The notes below the pieces were generated by a model. The model had not been told where the DNA came from. It did not search any database and saw only the letters and a program-made list of their open reading frames with translations. Shown here one piece after another: positions 18,652 through 29,487 of a DNA stretch of 64,000 nucleotides. The translations under genes were made by a program, and so were the position numbers. Numbering within the stretch: the stretch's first letter is position 1; each line of letters starts with the position of its first letter. Source of the DNA: Agrobacterium rubi TR3 = NBRC 13261 (GTDB lineage Bacteria; Pseudomonadota; Alphaproteobacteria; Rhizobiales; Rhizobiaceae); contig NZ_BBJU01000017.1 of assembly GCF_000739935.1 (NCBI RefSeq), positions 62,001 through 126,000 of the forward strand, read 5' to 3'.

Positions 18652-18682
18652 TGAAAAGCCCGGACACGCTCCGGGCTTTTCA
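18652..18682 (-). terminator. Rho-independent terminator after purH
   Basis: TGAAAAGCCCGG and CCGGGCTTTTCA form a near-perfect stem with a short loop, 11 bases beyond the purH stop. The 290-base gap between the fuconate dehydratase start and purH otherwise holds only the upstream region of the former and no recognisable gene. Confidence 0.85.
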
Positions 18683-18693
18683 CGGATCGTCGC

Positions 18694-20310
18694 TTAGTGG
18701 CGGAAGTGGCGCATGCCGGTAAAGACCATCGCCACATTGTGCTCGTTGGCCGCATCGATCACGTCCTGATCACGCATGGAGCCACCCGGCTGGATCACCG
18801 CGGTCGCACCTGCAGCGATGGCCGCCAGCAATCCGTCTGCAAACGGATAGAAGGCTTCGGACGCCACGGCGGAACCCTTGGTCAAAGGCTCGGACAGGCC
18901 CATGGCTTTTGCCGCATCTTCCGCCTTCTGGGCAGCGATACGGGCCGAATCGATACGGCTCATCTGGCCGGCGCCAATACCGGCGGTCTGGCCATCCTTG
19001 GCGTAAATCACCGCATTGGATTTCACATGCTTGGCGATCTTGAAGGCGAACTTCATGTCTTCCAGTTCCTGCGGCGTTGGCGCCCGCTTGGTCACGACCT
19101 TCAAATCGAGGTCTTCCACCATCCCATTGTCACGGCTTTGGACCAGAAGACCGCCGGAAACGGTTTTCGCGGTGATGCCAGGCGCACGTGCATCCGGCAG
19201 ACCACCGGCCGACAGCAGCCGCAGATTGGGCTTGCGGGCAACGATCTGCTTTGCTTCCTCGGTCACGTCAGGCGCGATGATGACTTCGGTAAAGAGCTGT
19301 ATGATCTCTTCTGCCGTTTCGGCGTCCAGCGTGCGGTTAAGCGCAATCACACCACCGAATGCAGAGACGGGATCGCAGGCCAGCGCACGCTTGTAGGCAT
19401 CCAACAAGGTTGCGCCGGTTGCCACGCCGCAGGGGTTGGCATGCTTGATGATGGCAACAGCCGGTGCCGTTTCCGGCAGGAATTCTGACACGAGCTCATA
19501 GGCCGCATCCGTGTCGTTGATGTTGTTGTAGGACAGCTGCTTGCCCTGCAACAGCGTGGCTGTGGCAACGCCGGGGCGCTTGTCGCCGGTGAGGTAAAAG
19601 CCAGCGCTCTGATGCGGGTTTTCGCCGTAGCGCATCTTTTCCTTCAGCACCCCGCCAATGGCACGGTAATGCGGCGCTTCAATCGACAACGCCTCCGCAA
19701 ACCAGTTGGAAATCACCGCATCATAAGCCGCCGTGCGGGCATAGGCCTTTGCCGCGAAGCGCTGGCGCAGTGCATAGCTCGTGTGGCCATCATCAGCCTG
19801 CAAGGCTTCCAACAATTCAGGGTAATCGCTCGGGTCGGTCAACACCGTCACATAGGCGTGGTTCTTGGCAGATGCGCGGATCATCGCAGGGCCACCGATA
19901 TCGATATTCTCGACCGTTGTTGGATAATCGCCGCCCTTGGCGCGCACGTCTTCGAACGGGTAGAGGTTGATCACGGACAGATCGATCGCCGCAATGCCAT
20001 GCGCGCGCATCGCCTCCACGTGGTCGGCATCGTCACGAATGGCCAAAAGACCGCCATGGACGTTGGGATGCAAGGTCTTGACGCGGCCATCCATGATTTC
20101 GGGAAAATGGGTGATATCGGAAACATCGGTCACCGGAAGGCCCGCGTCCGCGATAGCCTTGGATGTTCCGCCAGTCGAGAGCAGCTTGACGCCCATATTG
20201 ACGAGCGCGCCTGCCAGCTCGACGATATCAGTCTTGTCGGAGACAGACAGAAGGGCGGTGCGGATCTTGACCTTGTCAGGAGCGGGGATTTTCTTGGAAA
20301 CGACAGCCAT
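18694..20310 (-). CDS. purH: Bifunctional AICAR transformylase / IMP cyclohydrolase
   Basis: A 538-residue protein, the normal PurH length. The N-terminal IMP cyclohydrolase domain begins [17 protein letters not shown] and includes [15 protein letters not shown]. The C-terminal transformylase domain has [14 protein letters not shown] and the catalytic [12 protein letters not shown]. It catalyses the last two steps of IMP synthesis. The frame extends 40 codons upstream, but [13 protein letters not shown] at 20310, preceded by GGAG, gives the usual start. It lies in the order htpX-rsmB-heparinase-purH, all on the minus strand, and ends in its own terminator. I found no ZTP riboswitch upstream. 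Confidence 0.97.
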   Translation of the reverse strand: MAVVSKKIPAPDKVKIRTALLSVSDKTDIVELAGALVNMGVKLLSTGGTSKAIADAGLPVTDVSDITHFPEIMDGRVKTLHPNVHGGLLAIRDDADHVEAMRAHGIAAIDLSVINLYPFEDVRAKGGDYPTTVENIDIGGPAMIRASAKNHAYVTVLTDPSDYPELLEALQADDGHTSYALRQRFAAKAYARTAAYDAVISNWFAEALSIEAPHYRAIGGVLKEKMRYGENPHQSAGFYLTGDKRPGVATATLLQGKQLSYNNINDTDAAYELVSEFLPETAPAVAIIKHANPCGVATGATLLDAYKRALACDPVSAFGGVIALNRTLDAETAEEIIQLFTEVIIAPDVTEEAKQIVARKPNLRLLSAGGLPDARAPGITAKTVSGGLLVQSRDNGMVEDLDLKVVTKRAPTPQELEDMKFAFKIAKHVKSNAVIYAKDGQTAGIGAGQMSRIDSARIAAQKAEDAAKAMGLSEPLTKGSAVASEAFYPFADGLLAAIAAGATAVIQPGGSMRDQDVIDAANEHNVAMVFTGMRHFRH

Positions 20311-20463
20311 CGGGAGAACTCCGTGATGCGTGGAGGACAGGCCGGAGAGCAATCCATCCGGCGGTTGCCGCCGCGTTAGCACAGCTTTGCGCATTAATAA
20401 ACACAGCCAAGCCTCGCCGCGCGTCGCCAAAGGCTGTTTTACGCAACTGAAACACCGGCAGCG

Positions 20464-22233
20464 CTAGAGTTTCTTCTCGATGATCCAGCGTATCTCCGTC
20501 ATCTGAGGCAGTTGAAACGGAATTTCGATCTGCTGCGATGGCCGGATGCCGGAGGCATCCGCCATGAACACGTCATCGGCAATCGTCACCGTCTGTCCGG
20601 GTGCAGAAAACACCCAGCTCGTGCCATCGCCCGCACGCATCATCACGGATTCATCATCCAGCCGCACAAGTTCGATGGACGGATGAATATGGAAGCGGGA
20701 GACGGCATCAGCAGCAACAGGCTGACGCTTGCTGTCCTGCTCGGGCTGGACGCTGTCACGTCCCTTGATCTTGCTGCCGGCGGCGTTCAGCTCCAGCTCG
20801 CGCTCATAAAAGTAACCGAACTCTTTTTGATAGCCATCGTGCGATGCCCGCAGCACATCGGCACCTTTCTGATCCGTCTCCCGCTCGACGGCGACCTCGG
20901 TAATACCCGGAACCATGATAGAGCCGAGCAAACGCGACCGTGAGAGGCGTGATGACGAGGTATCGTTGATGGTGACGGTGGAATGGGCAGCCGTGGAGCG
21001 GCTTGCGCGCTTGAAGGCGTCGACGGCAAAGGGTGGAAAGCCCGAATTGACGATGAAACGGTTTCTGGAGGACGACATCTCGAACGACAGGCAACCGCAA
21101 TGCGCGCCTCTGGACAGTTCCATGGATTGCGGAATGCCGGTATCGACGATCACCACCGTATCTGCCGCAGACAGCCGCTGATAGGCGATATCGGGCAGAG
21201 CACGCGACGGGCGACCGGAGGTTTCATCATAGCGCAGCACCGAGGCCAGCTCATTGGCAAGCGTCACCGTCGCACCGTTGAACAGCGCCAAATCGCCATC
21301 CTGATGGCGAAAGAAGCGTATGGCGGGAAACATGCGGTCGATAGCCGGCACGAGCCCCGGCGGCACGTCATGGCCGAGGTTTATATAGCTCTGGCGCAGC
21401 GGCAGAAGGTCGAGCATCAAATCCAATATCACCCGCGGGTTTCGCGAGATATGACCGCCATCCGGCAGAATCTGGCGTTCGAGTTCACGGTCCAGCTTGA
21501 CCCCATGACGCGCAATTTTCGCAACCCGGTTGGGCAATGAAATCGATGCGATGGCCAATGCGATGCGGATTTTGAGACGTGTTTCGCCGTCTGGCGCATG
21601 TTTCGCGATCAGATTGAGATAGCGCACATGATAGCCGAGGCTTTTCAGAAAACGCCGATAAAAACCGGCATCGGCGTTCTGCAATACGACAGGCGAGTGC
21701 GACAGCCACGCGATCAACCGCTGGGCTGCGGTTTCCGGCGCCCAGGCAGCACCGCCGATCTTGCGCCCATGCATCGATATCCAGTCGGACACCAGAATAC
21801 GAGCACGAGCACAGGCTTCATCGGATTTGCTGGCCCGAACATGCCGCAGCCAACGAAACGCGTGCAGCCTCTCTTGAAAGGCCGGTGAGGGCATGTCCAG
21901 CAGAAACGGTGAGACGCCTCCGGTCTCCAGAATACGGCCCGTCAGCGCAATACGGCCAAAGACCAGTTCCTGCGCAACATAGGGATCGACCGCGCGCAGA
22001 TCCGTCGGCGCTGCCACCAGCCCGTTCGGCACACGATCCGCAACGCGCAGGAACTGCAGGCGCAAAGGCGCGATACCGATCATGCATCGGTCCCACAGGG
22101 TCCGTAAAAACAGCCCCGTCACGCCCAAGCTGCTGTTCAGGGATCCTACCAAACGCGTATTTCCCGCCTGCGCGAAGATATCTTGTGTTGCAAAAAATAA
22201 GTGGTTTTCGGTTGTAGCTGGAAGATCATTCAA
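20464..22233 (-). CDS. Heparinase II/III family protein
   Basis: A 589-residue protein with an alpha-helical first half (LHAFRWLRHVRASKSDEAC, AWAPETAAQRLIAWL) and a beta-rich second half from about residue 320 (LSFEMSSSRNRFIVNSGFP, FHIHPSIELVRLDDESVMM). This is the layout of the heparinase II/III polysaccharide lyase family. The N-terminus shows no clear signal peptide, which is odd for a lyase of extracellular glycans. Activity and substrate are unknown. The neighbours are purH and rsmB, a combination I recall as conserved in Rhizobiales. A 168-base AT-rich gap separates it from rsmB. Confidence 0.8.
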   Translation of the reverse strand: MNDLPATTENHLFFATQDIFAQAGNTRLVGSLNSSLGVTGLFLRTLWDRCMIGIAPLRLQFLRVADRVPNGLVAAPTDLRAVDPYVAQELVFGRIALTGRILETGGVSPFLLDMPSPAFQERLHAFRWLRHVRASKSDEACARARILVSDWISMHGRKIGGAAWAPETAAQRLIAWLSHSPVVLQNADAGFYRRFLKSLGYHVRYLNLIAKHAPDGETRLKIRIALAIASISLPNRVAKIARHGVKLDRELERQILPDGGHISRNPRVILDLMLDLLPLRQSYINLGHDVPPGLVPAIDRMFPAIRFFRHQDGDLALFNGATVTLANELASVLRYDETSGRPSRALPDIAYQRLSAADTVVIVDTGIPQSMELSRGAHCGCLSFEMSSSRNRFIVNSGFPPFAVDAFKRASRSTAAHSTVTINDTSSSRLSRSRLLGSIMVPGITEVAVERETDQKGADVLRASHDGYQKEFGYFYERELELNAAGSKIKGRDSVQPEQDSKRQPVAADAVSRFHIHPSIELVRLDDESVMMRAGDGTSWVFSAPGQTVTIADDVFMADASGIRPSQQIEIPFQLPQMTEIRWIIEKKL

Positions 22234-22401
22234 ATTTTCACGAAATACTTCATATTGTGTAAACGAAAGGCCATTTTGAAAAACGGTCCCATGCCGAACA
22301 CCGCATTCAGTTACGGTATCCGATCGTTAACCTATTGTTTAAGAAAGATATTGTGCCGCGAAAACGGCACGCTAGCGTGTCGATCAGTTATAAAACAAGC
22401 T

Positions 22402-23787
22402 TTATGGTTTTACCCGCAGCATCGCCGCGTAGAATCCATCCACTCCGCCAAACATATCAGGCGTCGTGCGCAGCTCACCCTTTTCATTGATGGCAGCGTC
22501 CATTCCCGGACAATCCAAAGCAGAGGCAGGAACACGCTCCAGCCGCACGTCACTTGCCAGAACACGCGCAACCATTTCCTCTCCCTCGGAAGGATCGAGG
22601 GAACAATTGGAAAACACCACAAGACCGCCCGGCTTGACCAGGGTCACAGCGTGGCGCAACATCTGTTCCTGCAAGGTGGCGAGCTTGGCAATATCGCTCT
22701 TATCCTTCGTCCAGCACACATCGGGATGCTTGCGCAATGTGCCGGTGGAAGAGCAGGGAGCATCGAGAAGAACGGCATCGAACAGTTCGCCTGTCTGGTA
22801 CTTCAACATATTGCTTTCGATCGTCGTCGCCTTCAGCTTAAGACGATCCAGATTTTCGCGAAGCCGTTTCAGGCGGTTGCCGGATTGGTCGAGCGCTGTG
22901 ACATCGGCACCCGCAAGCACCAGCTGTGCGGTCTTGCCGCCCGGTGCCGCACACAGATCGGCGACGCGCTTTCCGGTCAGATCACCCATCAGCCTCACGG
23001 GCATGCTGGCAGAGAAATCCTGCACCCACCACTCGCCAAGTTCGAAACCATCGAGCGCCGAAACCGAACCTTCGAAGGATGCCAGTCGCACGCTGCCATT
23101 GGGCATCACAGTGCCATTCAATTTCTGCGCCCAGTGGTCAGGGTCAGACTTCACCGTGACATCGATAACCGAGGGAATGAGCTGCGCATCTGCCATTCGG
23201 ATAGCAGCGTCTTTACCGTAAACGGTCTTCAAACGTGCAAAGAACCAGTCCGGCAGCACTGGAACGGTGCTGATGGCCTCCATCATCCCATCTTTTTCAC
23301 GCCCCAACCGACGCAATACGGCATTGACGAGTTTCACGAAACGCCGGTTGCGTGGGTCGCGATGCGCCTGTTCGACGGCCAGATCGACCGCCGAATGGTC
23401 CGGTACATCGAGATAGATCATTTGCGTTACGCCAACCACCAAGACATGGTGCAGCGAGCGGGCGCCCTGGGGAAGGGGTCCATCCAGCAGTATGGAAAGG
23501 GCAGCCTCGATGCGCGGCAGATGCCGCAGGGCCGTATTGACGATGGCCCGCACCAAAGCACGGTCGGCGAGGTTCAGCGCACGATAGGCCGGGTTGCCGT
23601 TTTCGGCGTCCAGCATGCCGTCGAGCGAGGTCTTCTTGTCCAGCACCGCCGACAGAATTTTGACCGCAGCCGTGCGTGCTGCAAGGCCGGGTTTCCAATC
23701 CTCATTGCCGGAGTGTTCGTCGTTCCTTCCACCGGACGGCTTTCGTGTGTGATGTTTTGCCGGTTTGGCGGAAGAATTCGATGTCAA
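22402..23787 (-). CDS. rsmB: 16S rRNA m5C967 methyltransferase-like protein RsmB
   Basis: A 461-residue protein with an N-terminal NusB-like domain ([34 protein letters not shown]) and a C-terminal SAM methyltransferase domain ([16 protein letters not shown]). The two cysteines of m5C methyltransferases are in [12 protein letters not shown] and [14 protein letters not shown]. It methylates C967 of 16S rRNA in the Escherichia coli model. The start overlaps the htpX stop by four bases, so the two genes form an operon. A long open frame on the opposite strand is a shadow. Confidence 0.93.
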   Translation of the reverse strand: MTSNSSAKPAKHHTRKPSGGRNDEHSGNEDWKPGLAARTAAVKILSAVLDKKTSLDGMLDAENGNPAYRALNLADRALVRAIVNTALRHLPRIEAALSILLDGPLPQGARSLHHVLVVGVTQMIYLDVPDHSAVDLAVEQAHRDPRNRRFVKLVNAVLRRLGREKDGMMEAISTVPVLPDWFFARLKTVYGKDAAIRMADAQLIPSVIDVTVKSDPDHWAQKLNGTVMPNGSVRLASFEGSVSALDGFELGEWWVQDFSASMPVRLMGDLTGKRVADLCAAPGGKTAQLVLAGADVTALDQSGNRLKRLRENLDRLKLKATTIESNMLKYQTGELFDAVLLDAPCSSTGTLRKHPDVCWTKDKSDIAKLATLQEQMLRHAVTLVKPGGLVVFSNCSLDPSEGEEMVARVLASDVRLERVPASALDCPGMDAAINEKGELRTTPDMFGGVDGFYAAMLRVKP

Positions 23788-24743
23788 GACCAGGGACCTT
23801 TGCGCTCATTCTGTCGGCCGCTTGCCGAGCCTGTGTTCGGCACGGAGCGTGATTTGCGCACCGCCTTATCACTTGTCGGCTGGTAGGTCGATGCTTTCGC
23901 AAAGTCCTGCGTCATGCCATGAAGAGCCGCGATGCGGTTGTCGGTGTTAGGATGGGTGGAAAACAGATTGTCCATCCGCTCTCCAGACAACGGATTGATG
24001 ATGAACATGTGCGCGGTCGCAGGGTTGCGTTCGGCGTCGGGATTGTGAATTTGCTGGGCAGCACCTGCGATCTTTTGCAAGGCGGAGGCCAGCCATAAAG
24101 GGTTGCCGCAGATTTCCGCACCGCGTCTGTCGGCGGAATATTCCCGCGTGCGGCTGATCGCCATTTGCACCAGCATGGCCGCCAAAGGGGCCACGATCAT
24201 CGCTGCGAGAACGCCGATAAAGCCCAGCGGATTGTTGTTCTCGCGGTTGCCGCCAAAGAAGAATGCGAAATTACCCAGCATGGAGATGGCACCGGCAAGT
24301 GTCGCTGTGATCGTCATGATCAGTGTGTCACGGTTCTGGATATGCGCCAGCTCATGCGCCATGACGCCCGCCACCTCCTCCGGTGTCAGGCGCTCCATCA
24401 ACCCCGTCGATGCCGCAACCGCGGCATTTTGCGGATTGCGACCCGTCGCAAACGCGTTCGGCTGCGGGCTGTCATAAACATAGACCTTCGGCATGGGTAG
24501 ACCGGCATTGTGGGAGAGATCACGGATCATCGCAAAGAAGTCCGGCGCGTTGTGCTCATCCACTTCCTGCGCATTATAGGCCCGCAAGACCATCTTGTCG
24601 GAGTTCCAGTAAGAAAAGAAGTTCATGCCAACCGCAAACAGGAAGGCAATCATCATGCCTCCGGTGCCGCCAATCAGGAATCCGATGCCCATGAACAACG
24701 CGGTCATGAACGCCAACAACATGGCCGTACGCATTATGTTCAT
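23784..24743 (-). CDS. htpX: Zinc metalloprotease HtpX
   Basis: A 319-residue M48 membrane protease. Two hydrophobic segments lie near the N-terminus ([35 protein letters not shown]). The zinc motif is [13 protein letters not shown] with a distal Glu in [11 protein letters not shown], and two more hydrophobic stretches follow the motif. It degrades damaged membrane proteins. ATG at 24743 has GGAG upstream; a TTG six codons earlier is less likely. It is the first gene of an operon with rsmB and is divergent from the small gene at 24853. Confidence 0.94.
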   Translation of the reverse strand: MNIMRTAMLLAFMTALFMGIGFLIGGTGGMMIAFLFAVGMNFFSYWNSDKMVLRAYNAQEVDEHNAPDFFAMIRDLSHNAGLPMPKVYVYDSPQPNAFATGRNPQNAAVAASTGLMERLTPEEVAGVMAHELAHIQNRDTLIMTITATLAGAISMLGNFAFFFGGNRENNNPLGFIGVLAAMIVAPLAAMLVQMAISRTREYSADRRGAEICGNPLWLASALQKIAGAAQQIHNPDAERNPATAHMFIINPLSGERMDNLFSTHPNTDNRIAALHGMTQDFAKASTYQPTSDKAVRKSRSVPNTGSASGRQNERKGPWS

Positions 24744-24852
24744 CCGAAAATCTCCGTTCAAAGGTGGAAATGGCTTATCAAGTCCATCTAACTTCTATAA
24801 TCTGGTTATAAGAAAAGGCTTTTCAATATCCCGTCATAAGGGCTTGAGAACG

Positions 24853-25053
24853 ATGCAGAACCCAGACAACGACAATAATGGCGATACCGTCCGAAAACTT
24901 TCACCCGCAGCCCAGCGCGCGCTGAAGGAAGCGGAAGAGCGTCGACGCCAAGCCAAGGCCATGGAGCTGCCCCCGGAGATCGGGGGGCGCGAGGGGCCGG
25001 AGGCCGTTCGTTTCGGGGACTATGAAATCAAGGGACGCGCCATCGATTTTTGA
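24853..25053 (+). CDS. DUF1674 protein, SDHAF4-like assembly factor
   Basis: A 66-residue protein with a charged first half and the conserved C-terminal block GGREGPEAVRFGDYEIKG followed by RAIDF. This matches DUF1674, the family of succinate dehydrogenase assembly factor 4. Such proteins help mature flavinylated SdhA. I chose MQNPDNDNNG because the longer frame upstream is low-complexity and overlaps the htpX promoter region. It is divergent from htpX across about 110 bases that include a TATAAT (24796-24801). It is convergent with parB. Confidence 0.8.
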   Translation: MQNPDNDNNGDTVRKLSPAAQRALKEAEERRRQAKAMELPPEIGGREGPEAVRFGDYEIKGRAIDF

Positions 25054-25105
25054 GCAAGGCCCAAAGGGCCTCGCTTCTCATCGACCAGATTTTTAATTAA
25101 AAATC
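25054..25105. terminator. Hairpin and AT palindrome between convergent genes
   Basis: GCAAGGCCCAAAGGGCCTCGC can fold into a stem, and a perfect 18-base palindrome GATTTTTAATTAAAAATC follows at 25088-25105. It lies between the SDHAF4-like gene and convergent parB and probably terminates one or both. The T-run after the GC stem is poor. Confidence 0.5.
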
Positions 25106-25116
25106 AAACAGTTAGT

Positions 25117-26001
25117 TTATTTCTGTTCGAGAAGACGACAAACGCCTTCCAGCTGCTCGAGCGTCCGGTAATTGATCCGGATATGACCACCGGTTCCCCT
25201 ATGGTTGATTTTTACATCCAGGCCAAGGGCGTCAGAGAGGGTGCGTTCCAGCGCGACCGTGTCGGAATCTTTCTCGTGTTCTTCCTTGCGCGGCAGCATC
25301 GGATTGAGCTGCATATGAATATCGGCCTGCGCCATCCGCTCCGCATCGCGAACGGAAAGACCTTTGGCCACGATGGACTTGGCAAGATAGGTGGGATCGG
25401 AGGTCGACACCAATGCACGGGCATGGCCTGCCGACAGCGAACCATCCGACAACATATCACGAACCGCTTCCGGTAGTTTCAGAAGCCGCAGACTGTTGGC
25501 GACATGGCTGCGGCTCTTGCCAATGATTTCGCCGAGATCATTTTGCGTATAACCATGTTCGGCAATCAGCTGATCGTAGCCCATGGCCTCTTCCAGCGGA
25601 TTGAGGTCCGAACGCTGCACGTTTTCGACAATGGCCAGCTCTAACGCGGTGCGATCATCCACATCGCGAACGATAACGGGCACGTCCGTAAAGCCAGCCA
25701 GCTGTGCTGCGCGCCAGCGGCGTTCACCAGCGATGATTTCGTAGCGGTTTTCGCCGACCGTTCGCACAACGACAGGCTGCACGATACCATGCTGACGGAT
25801 GGACGAGGCCAAGTCCTGCAATTCGTTCTCGTCGAAGTGCCTGCGTGGATTGCGAGCACTACGAGCTATAAATTCGATCGGTATCGTCCGGTCGGCACTC
25901 ACGGCCTTTTGCGGCTCACCGACAGGAAGAGGCTGGTCCATTTCGCCAATAAGGGCCGCCAGTCCGCGCCCAAGGCGCCGCTTTGAAAGATCATCGCTCA
26001 T
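25117..26001 (-). CDS. parB: Chromosome partitioning protein ParB
   Basis: A 294-residue chromosomal ParB. The N-terminus GRGLAALIGE is the ParA-interacting segment. The CTPase domain shows the ENRYEIIAGERRWRAAQLAG motif, and the helix-turn-helix is around residues 150-190 (YTQNDLGEIIGKSRSHVANS). The C-terminal dimerisation part is present. ParB binds parS, loads as a CTP-dependent clamp and spreads. A perfect parS lies 1.5 kb away in rsmG and further sites flank oriC. It follows parA after 109 bases and has its own GGAG ribosome site. Confidence 0.97.
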   Translation of the reverse strand: MSDDLSKRRLGRGLAALIGEMDQPLPVGEPQKAVSADRTIPIEFIARSARNPRRHFDENELQDLASSIRQHGIVQPVVVRTVGENRYEIIAGERRWRAAQLAGFTDVPVIVRDVDDRTALELAIVENVQRSDLNPLEEAMGYDQLIAEHGYTQNDLGEIIGKSRSHVANSLRLLKLPEAVRDMLSDGSLSAGHARALVSTSDPTYLAKSIVAKGLSVRDAERMAQADIHMQLNPMLPRKEEHEKDSDTVALERTLSDALGLDVKINHRGTGGHIRINYRTLEQLEGVCRLLEQK

Positions 26002-26110
26002 TTTTTAACTCCATAAACCCAATGAGGCGCTGCACGACATCCATTCGTTCGGCGCATGATGGCATTTTACGTCAGCCAAAAGCGCCGTTGAGAAAATTTT
26101 ATTGATGTCG

Positions 26111-26902
26111 TTACGCTGCCTTACGCAAACGTTCACGCTGAATCACTTCAGACGCCAATTGCAAATAAGCCTGGCTGCCGGCGCATTTCAGATCGTAGAG
26201 GATCGCTGGCTTGCCATAGGACGGCGCCTCGGAGACACGGACATTGCGAGGTATCAACGTATGATAGACCTTTTCACCCAGATGGGTGCGTACATCGTTG
26301 ACGACCTGCTGTGCGAGATTGTTACGCGAGTCGAACATGGTCAGCACAATACCTTGAATATCGAGGCCAGGATTGACCGTCACCCGGATTTGATTGACCG
26401 TATCCAGCAACTGACTGAGGCCCTCCAGCGCGAAGAATTCGCATTGCAGGGGAACGAGCACGGAATGTGCAGCCGCCATAGCGTTCATGGTCAGCAAATT
26501 GAAGGAGGGTGGGCAATCCACCAGGATATAGGAGTAAGTGCGCGCCTCGTCGGACTGCAACGCATTTTTCAGCAAAAACACGCGATTCGATGCGTTCGCG
26601 ACTTCCATCTCGAAACCCAGAAGGTCCATGGTTGAAGCGACGATATCAAGATTGGGCACGGCGGTCGGAACGACCACCTCGGATATGGTGTTGGCACCGA
26701 TCAGCAAATCATAGGACGAGAGCTTGCGCGCTCGCCTGTCGATACCCAGACCAGTGCTCGCATTGCCCTGCGGGTCCAGATCGACCACCAAAACGCGTTC
26801 ACCGATCGCTGCCAGCGCAGTAGCGAGGTTGATCGCGGTCGTCGTTTTCCCAACGCCACCCTTTTGGTTCGCTATCGTGATGATCCGGTTTTTATCAAAC
26901 AT
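26111..26902 (-). CDS. parA: Chromosome partitioning ATPase ParA
   Basis: A 263-residue Walker-type ATPase starting MFDKNRIITIANQKGGVG; the deviant Walker A is KGGVGKTT. Motif VVDLDPQGNASTGLG follows near residue 40 and YSYILVDCPPSFNLL near residue 120. It drives origin segregation by forming gradients on the nucleoid together with ParB. I use the ATG at 26902; a TTG seven codons upstream would overlap the rsmG stop. It sits between rsmG and parB in the classic alphaproteobacterial order. Confidence 0.97.
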   Translation of the reverse strand: MFDKNRIITIANQKGGVGKTTTAINLATALAAIGERVLVVDLDPQGNASTGLGIDRRARKLSSYDLLIGANTISEVVVPTAVPNLDIVASTMDLLGFEMEVANASNRVFLLKNALQSDEARTYSYILVDCPPSFNLLTMNAMAAAHSVLVPLQCEFFALEGLSQLLDTVNQIRVTVNPGLDIQGIVLTMFDSRNNLAQQVVNDVRTHLGEKVYHTLIPRNVRVSEAPSYGKPAILYDLKCAGSQAYLQLASEVIQRERLRKAA

Positions 26903-26923
26903 GAGGGTGCACCTGCTGGTCAA

Positions 26924-27541
26924 TCAGCGTTTCGCTGCGAGGTGGCTGATTTCAAGCACAACGGAACTCGCTTCAACGCTGCTTTGATGTATTACCAGAT
27001 CGAACTCCCAACGACCACGCGCTTTTTGAACCTCTGCCTCATAATCCCGCCCTTTATTCAAATAACAGCGTAAAGTTTCGCGCTGTACTGCCCAAGGCTG
27101 GATGTAATCGAGAAGCAAATCAAGGTCCGCGAGCGCACGTGCCGATATTGCGTCACATGGACCGATGGCTTCTGGTGCGGACTCGATGCGAATAGGATGC
27201 ACGGAACCACGAGCTCCGGTTTCCTTGAGCGCAATACGCAAAAATCCCGCTTTCTTTTTGTTGCTTTCAACAAGATTCACCCAGCCCTCCCCCAATTCAG
27301 CGAGAAAAATAGCTGTTATGATGCCAGGAAAACCACCGCCACTGCCGAGGTCAGCCCAGGTGAGCGGCTGCGGCGCCAGCTGGAAGATTTGAGCGCTGTC
27401 AGCTATGTGGCGCGACCACACATCTTGGAGCGTGGAGGGTGCGACAAGGTTTGTCGTGGCGTTCCATTTCTTGAAAAGCTCGACAAAATGCTCTAGCCGA
27501 TCCAATGTTTCACGTGAAACACTCTGGCCGTTTATCTTCAT
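26924..27541 (-). CDS. rsmG: 16S rRNA m7G methyltransferase RsmG (GidB)
   Basis: A 205-residue methyltransferase with the SAM-binding motif [11 protein letters not shown] near residue 67 and [14 protein letters not shown] further on. It methylates G527 of 16S rRNA (E. coli numbering). Codons 7-13 (S-V-S-R-E-T-L) are encoded by DNA containing a perfect parS, so the coding sequence is constrained by a centromere site. The neighbours are mnmG (11 bases between) and parA, probably cotranscribed. Confidence 0.95.
   Translation of the reverse strand: MKINGQSVSRETLDRLEHFVELFKKWNATTNLVAPSTLQDVWSRHIADSAQIFQLAPQPLTWADLGSGGGFPGIITAIFLAELGEGWVNLVESNKKKAGFLRIALKETGARGSVHPIRIESAPEAIGPCDAISARALADLDLLLDYIQPWAVQRETLRCYLNKGRDYEAEVQKARGRWEFDLVIHQSSVEASSVVLEISHLAAKR
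27506..27521. other. parS centromere site, perfect palindrome
   Basis: TGTTTCACGTGAAACA matches the bacterial parS consensus at all 16 positions. It lies inside the N-terminal coding part of rsmG, 1.5 kb from parB and about 6.5 kb from oriC. It should be a primary ParB-loading site. Confidence 0.95.
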
Positions 27542-27552
27542 ATTCAGACTCG

Positions 27553-29430
27553 TTATGGCTGTGTGCGCAACTTTGAAGTTTGCGTATAGGAGCCTTTTTT
27601 CACCAATGCAAGAATCAACGACACCGCCGCCGGGGTCATACCGTCGACGCGACCAGCCTGCGCAATGTTCGTGGGCCGGGCCGCCTGAAGCTTCTGCTTA
27701 AGCTCATTGGACAGTCCTGACAGGACAGAGAAGTCAAAGTCGTCGGGAATTTTGAGATCTTCGTCGCGCTTGATGTCGATAATGTCAGCACTCTGTCGCT
27801 GCATGTAGACGGCGTAGGTCGCCTCGATCTCCAGAACTTCTGCCACCTTCATATTGATGTCGGCAAGCTCCGGCCACTCCGGTCGCAGTGTTTGAAGCGT
27901 AATGTCGGGATAGGCGAGCAATTCATAAGCGGTCCGACGTTTTCCGTCATTGTTGAGTTTGATGTCGTGTTTTGCAGCCTGGGTAGGTGTGATGGTGAGC
28001 TCTTGCAGACGCGCGCGTTGCTGATCCAGTGTTTGCAGAAAGTCCCCAAAACGCTTTGCGCGCTTAGTTCCCACAATTCCGGCCTTTATGCCGAGAGGGG
28101 TGAGGCGGAGATCGGCATTGTCCACACGAAGAGAAAGGCGGTACTCAGCGCGCGAGGTGAACATCCGGTAGGGTTCTGTCACACCCTTGGAGGTGAGATC
28201 ATCGATCATCACACCGACGTAAGATTCGGTTCGGCTGAAATGAACCGGCGCACCACCACTGGCATAAATCGATGCGTTGAGACCAGCGACCAGACCTTGC
28301 GCCGCCGCTTCTTCATAGCCCGTCGTACCGTTGATCTGACCAGCCAGAAACAGCCCGGGTACTTTGCGGCACTCGAGAGACGGTTTCAGCTCACGCGGAT
28401 CAACATAGTCGTATTCGATAGCGTAGCCCGGCTGTAAGATATTGACATTCTCCAGCCCGGGGATGGTACGAATGAACATCTCCTGCACAAAAGCCGGCAG
28501 GGATGTCGAGATGCCGTTGGGGTAGATGGTGTCGTCATCCAGACCTTCGGGCTCGAGAAAAATCTGATGGCCGTCGCGCTCACCAAAGCGGACGATTTTA
28601 TCTTCGATCGATGGGCAATAACGGGGCCCAACACCCTCGATCTGGCCCGAATACATGGCGGACAGGTGGATATTGTCCTGAATAATCTTATGACCGGCTG
28701 GCGTCGTCCGGGTGACGCCACATTCAATCTGCGGGTTCGTGATCGCGTCGGTCATGAAAGAGAACGGTACCGGTTCCTCATCCGCACCCTGGCGCTCAAC
28801 AGAATCCCAATCAATTGTCCTGCTGCTGAGGCGCGCAGGGGTTCCAGTCTTGAGGCGACCCATCGCTAGGCCCTTGCGCGCAAGCGTGTCTGACAGACCC
28901 ACAGACGGCTTTTCGCCAACGCGACCAGCAGGAATCTTTTCGGAACCGATATGAATAAGACCACGGAGAAATGTGCCGCTGGTCAGAACAACTGAACGAC
29001 AAGCAATCGTCCGGCCGTCGGCCAGAATAACGGCAACGATGACGTCATTATTCATCTCGATATCATAAGCATCGCCTTCTATAACGGTTATGTTTTCGAT
29101 GGCAGCAATTTCCGCCTGCATCGCTTCGCGATAAAGACGACGATCGGCCTGTGTGCGCGGGCCACGAACGGCGGGTCCCTTTTTGCGATTGAGCATCCGG
29201 AACTGGATTCCACCCGCATCAGCGACACAGCCCATCAAGCCATCCAACGCGTCGATCTCCCTCACAAGGTGACCTTTGCCCAAACCGCCGATGGCAGGGT
29301 TGCAGGACATGACACCGATCGTGTCCTTGTTGTGGGTTAGAAGGGCGGTTTTCGCGCCATGGCGCGCAGCAGCGGCAGCCGCTTCGCTGCCCGCATGACC
29401 ACCGCCAATTACAACGACATCATATGTCAT
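27553..29430 (-). CDS. mnmG: tRNA uridine-5-carboxymethylaminomethyl enzyme MnmG (GidA)
   Basis: A 625-residue FAD protein with [17 protein letters not shown] at the N-terminus and the family signatures [19 protein letters not shown] and [18 protein letters not shown]. With MnmE it modifies U34 of certain tRNAs. The start is ATG at 29430 ([12 protein letters not shown]); ten more in-frame codons upstream are unlikely. It lies between mnmE and rsmG, all on the minus strand. A parS-like site falls in the 54 bases between the mnmE stop and this start. Confidence 0.97.
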   Translation of the reverse strand: MTYDVVVIGGGHAGSEAAAAAARHGAKTALLTHNKDTIGVMSCNPAIGGLGKGHLVREIDALDGLMGCVADAGGIQFRMLNRKKGPAVRGPRTQADRRLYREAMQAEIAAIENITVIEGDAYDIEMNNDVIVAVILADGRTIACRSVVLTSGTFLRGLIHIGSEKIPAGRVGEKPSVGLSDTLARKGLAMGRLKTGTPARLSSRTIDWDSVERQGADEEPVPFSFMTDAITNPQIECGVTRTTPAGHKIIQDNIHLSAMYSGQIEGVGPRYCPSIEDKIVRFGERDGHQIFLEPEGLDDDTIYPNGISTSLPAFVQEMFIRTIPGLENVNILQPGYAIEYDYVDPRELKPSLECRKVPGLFLAGQINGTTGYEEAAAQGLVAGLNASIYASGGAPVHFSRTESYVGVMIDDLTSKGVTEPYRMFTSRAEYRLSLRVDNADLRLTPLGIKAGIVGTKRAKRFGDFLQTLDQQRARLQELTITPTQAAKHDIKLNNDGKRRTAYELLAYPDITLQTLRPEWPELADINMKVAEVLEIEATYAVYMQRQSADIIDIKRDEDLKIPDDFDFSVLSGLSNELKQKLQAARPTNIAQAGRVDGMTPAAVSLILALVKKGSYTQTSKLRTQP

Positions 29431-29471
29431 TATAAATCTCTTTATCCCTGTCGCAGCCAAAAGGCGCGAGA

Positions 29472-29487
29472 TGTTTCACGTGAATCA
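29472..29487 (-). other. parS-like site overlapping a GANTC site and the mnmE stop
   Basis: On the minus strand it reads TGATTCACGTGAAACA, one mismatch from parS. Its first three bases are the mnmE stop codon. GATTC inside it is a CcrM-type methylation sequence. The same 16-mer occurs at 35838 on the plus strand. Confidence 0.75.

Noticed and set aside
20311-20463. Possible ZTP riboswitch upstream of purH
   Set aside because: The conserved CCGCCTGGGCA element is absent.
22201-23886. 561-codon open frame on the plus strand opposite rsmB
   Set aside because: It is fully antisense to a clear RsmB with all motifs; the protein is rich in His, Arg and Gln and has no recognisable domain. Such shadow frames are common in GC-rich DNA.
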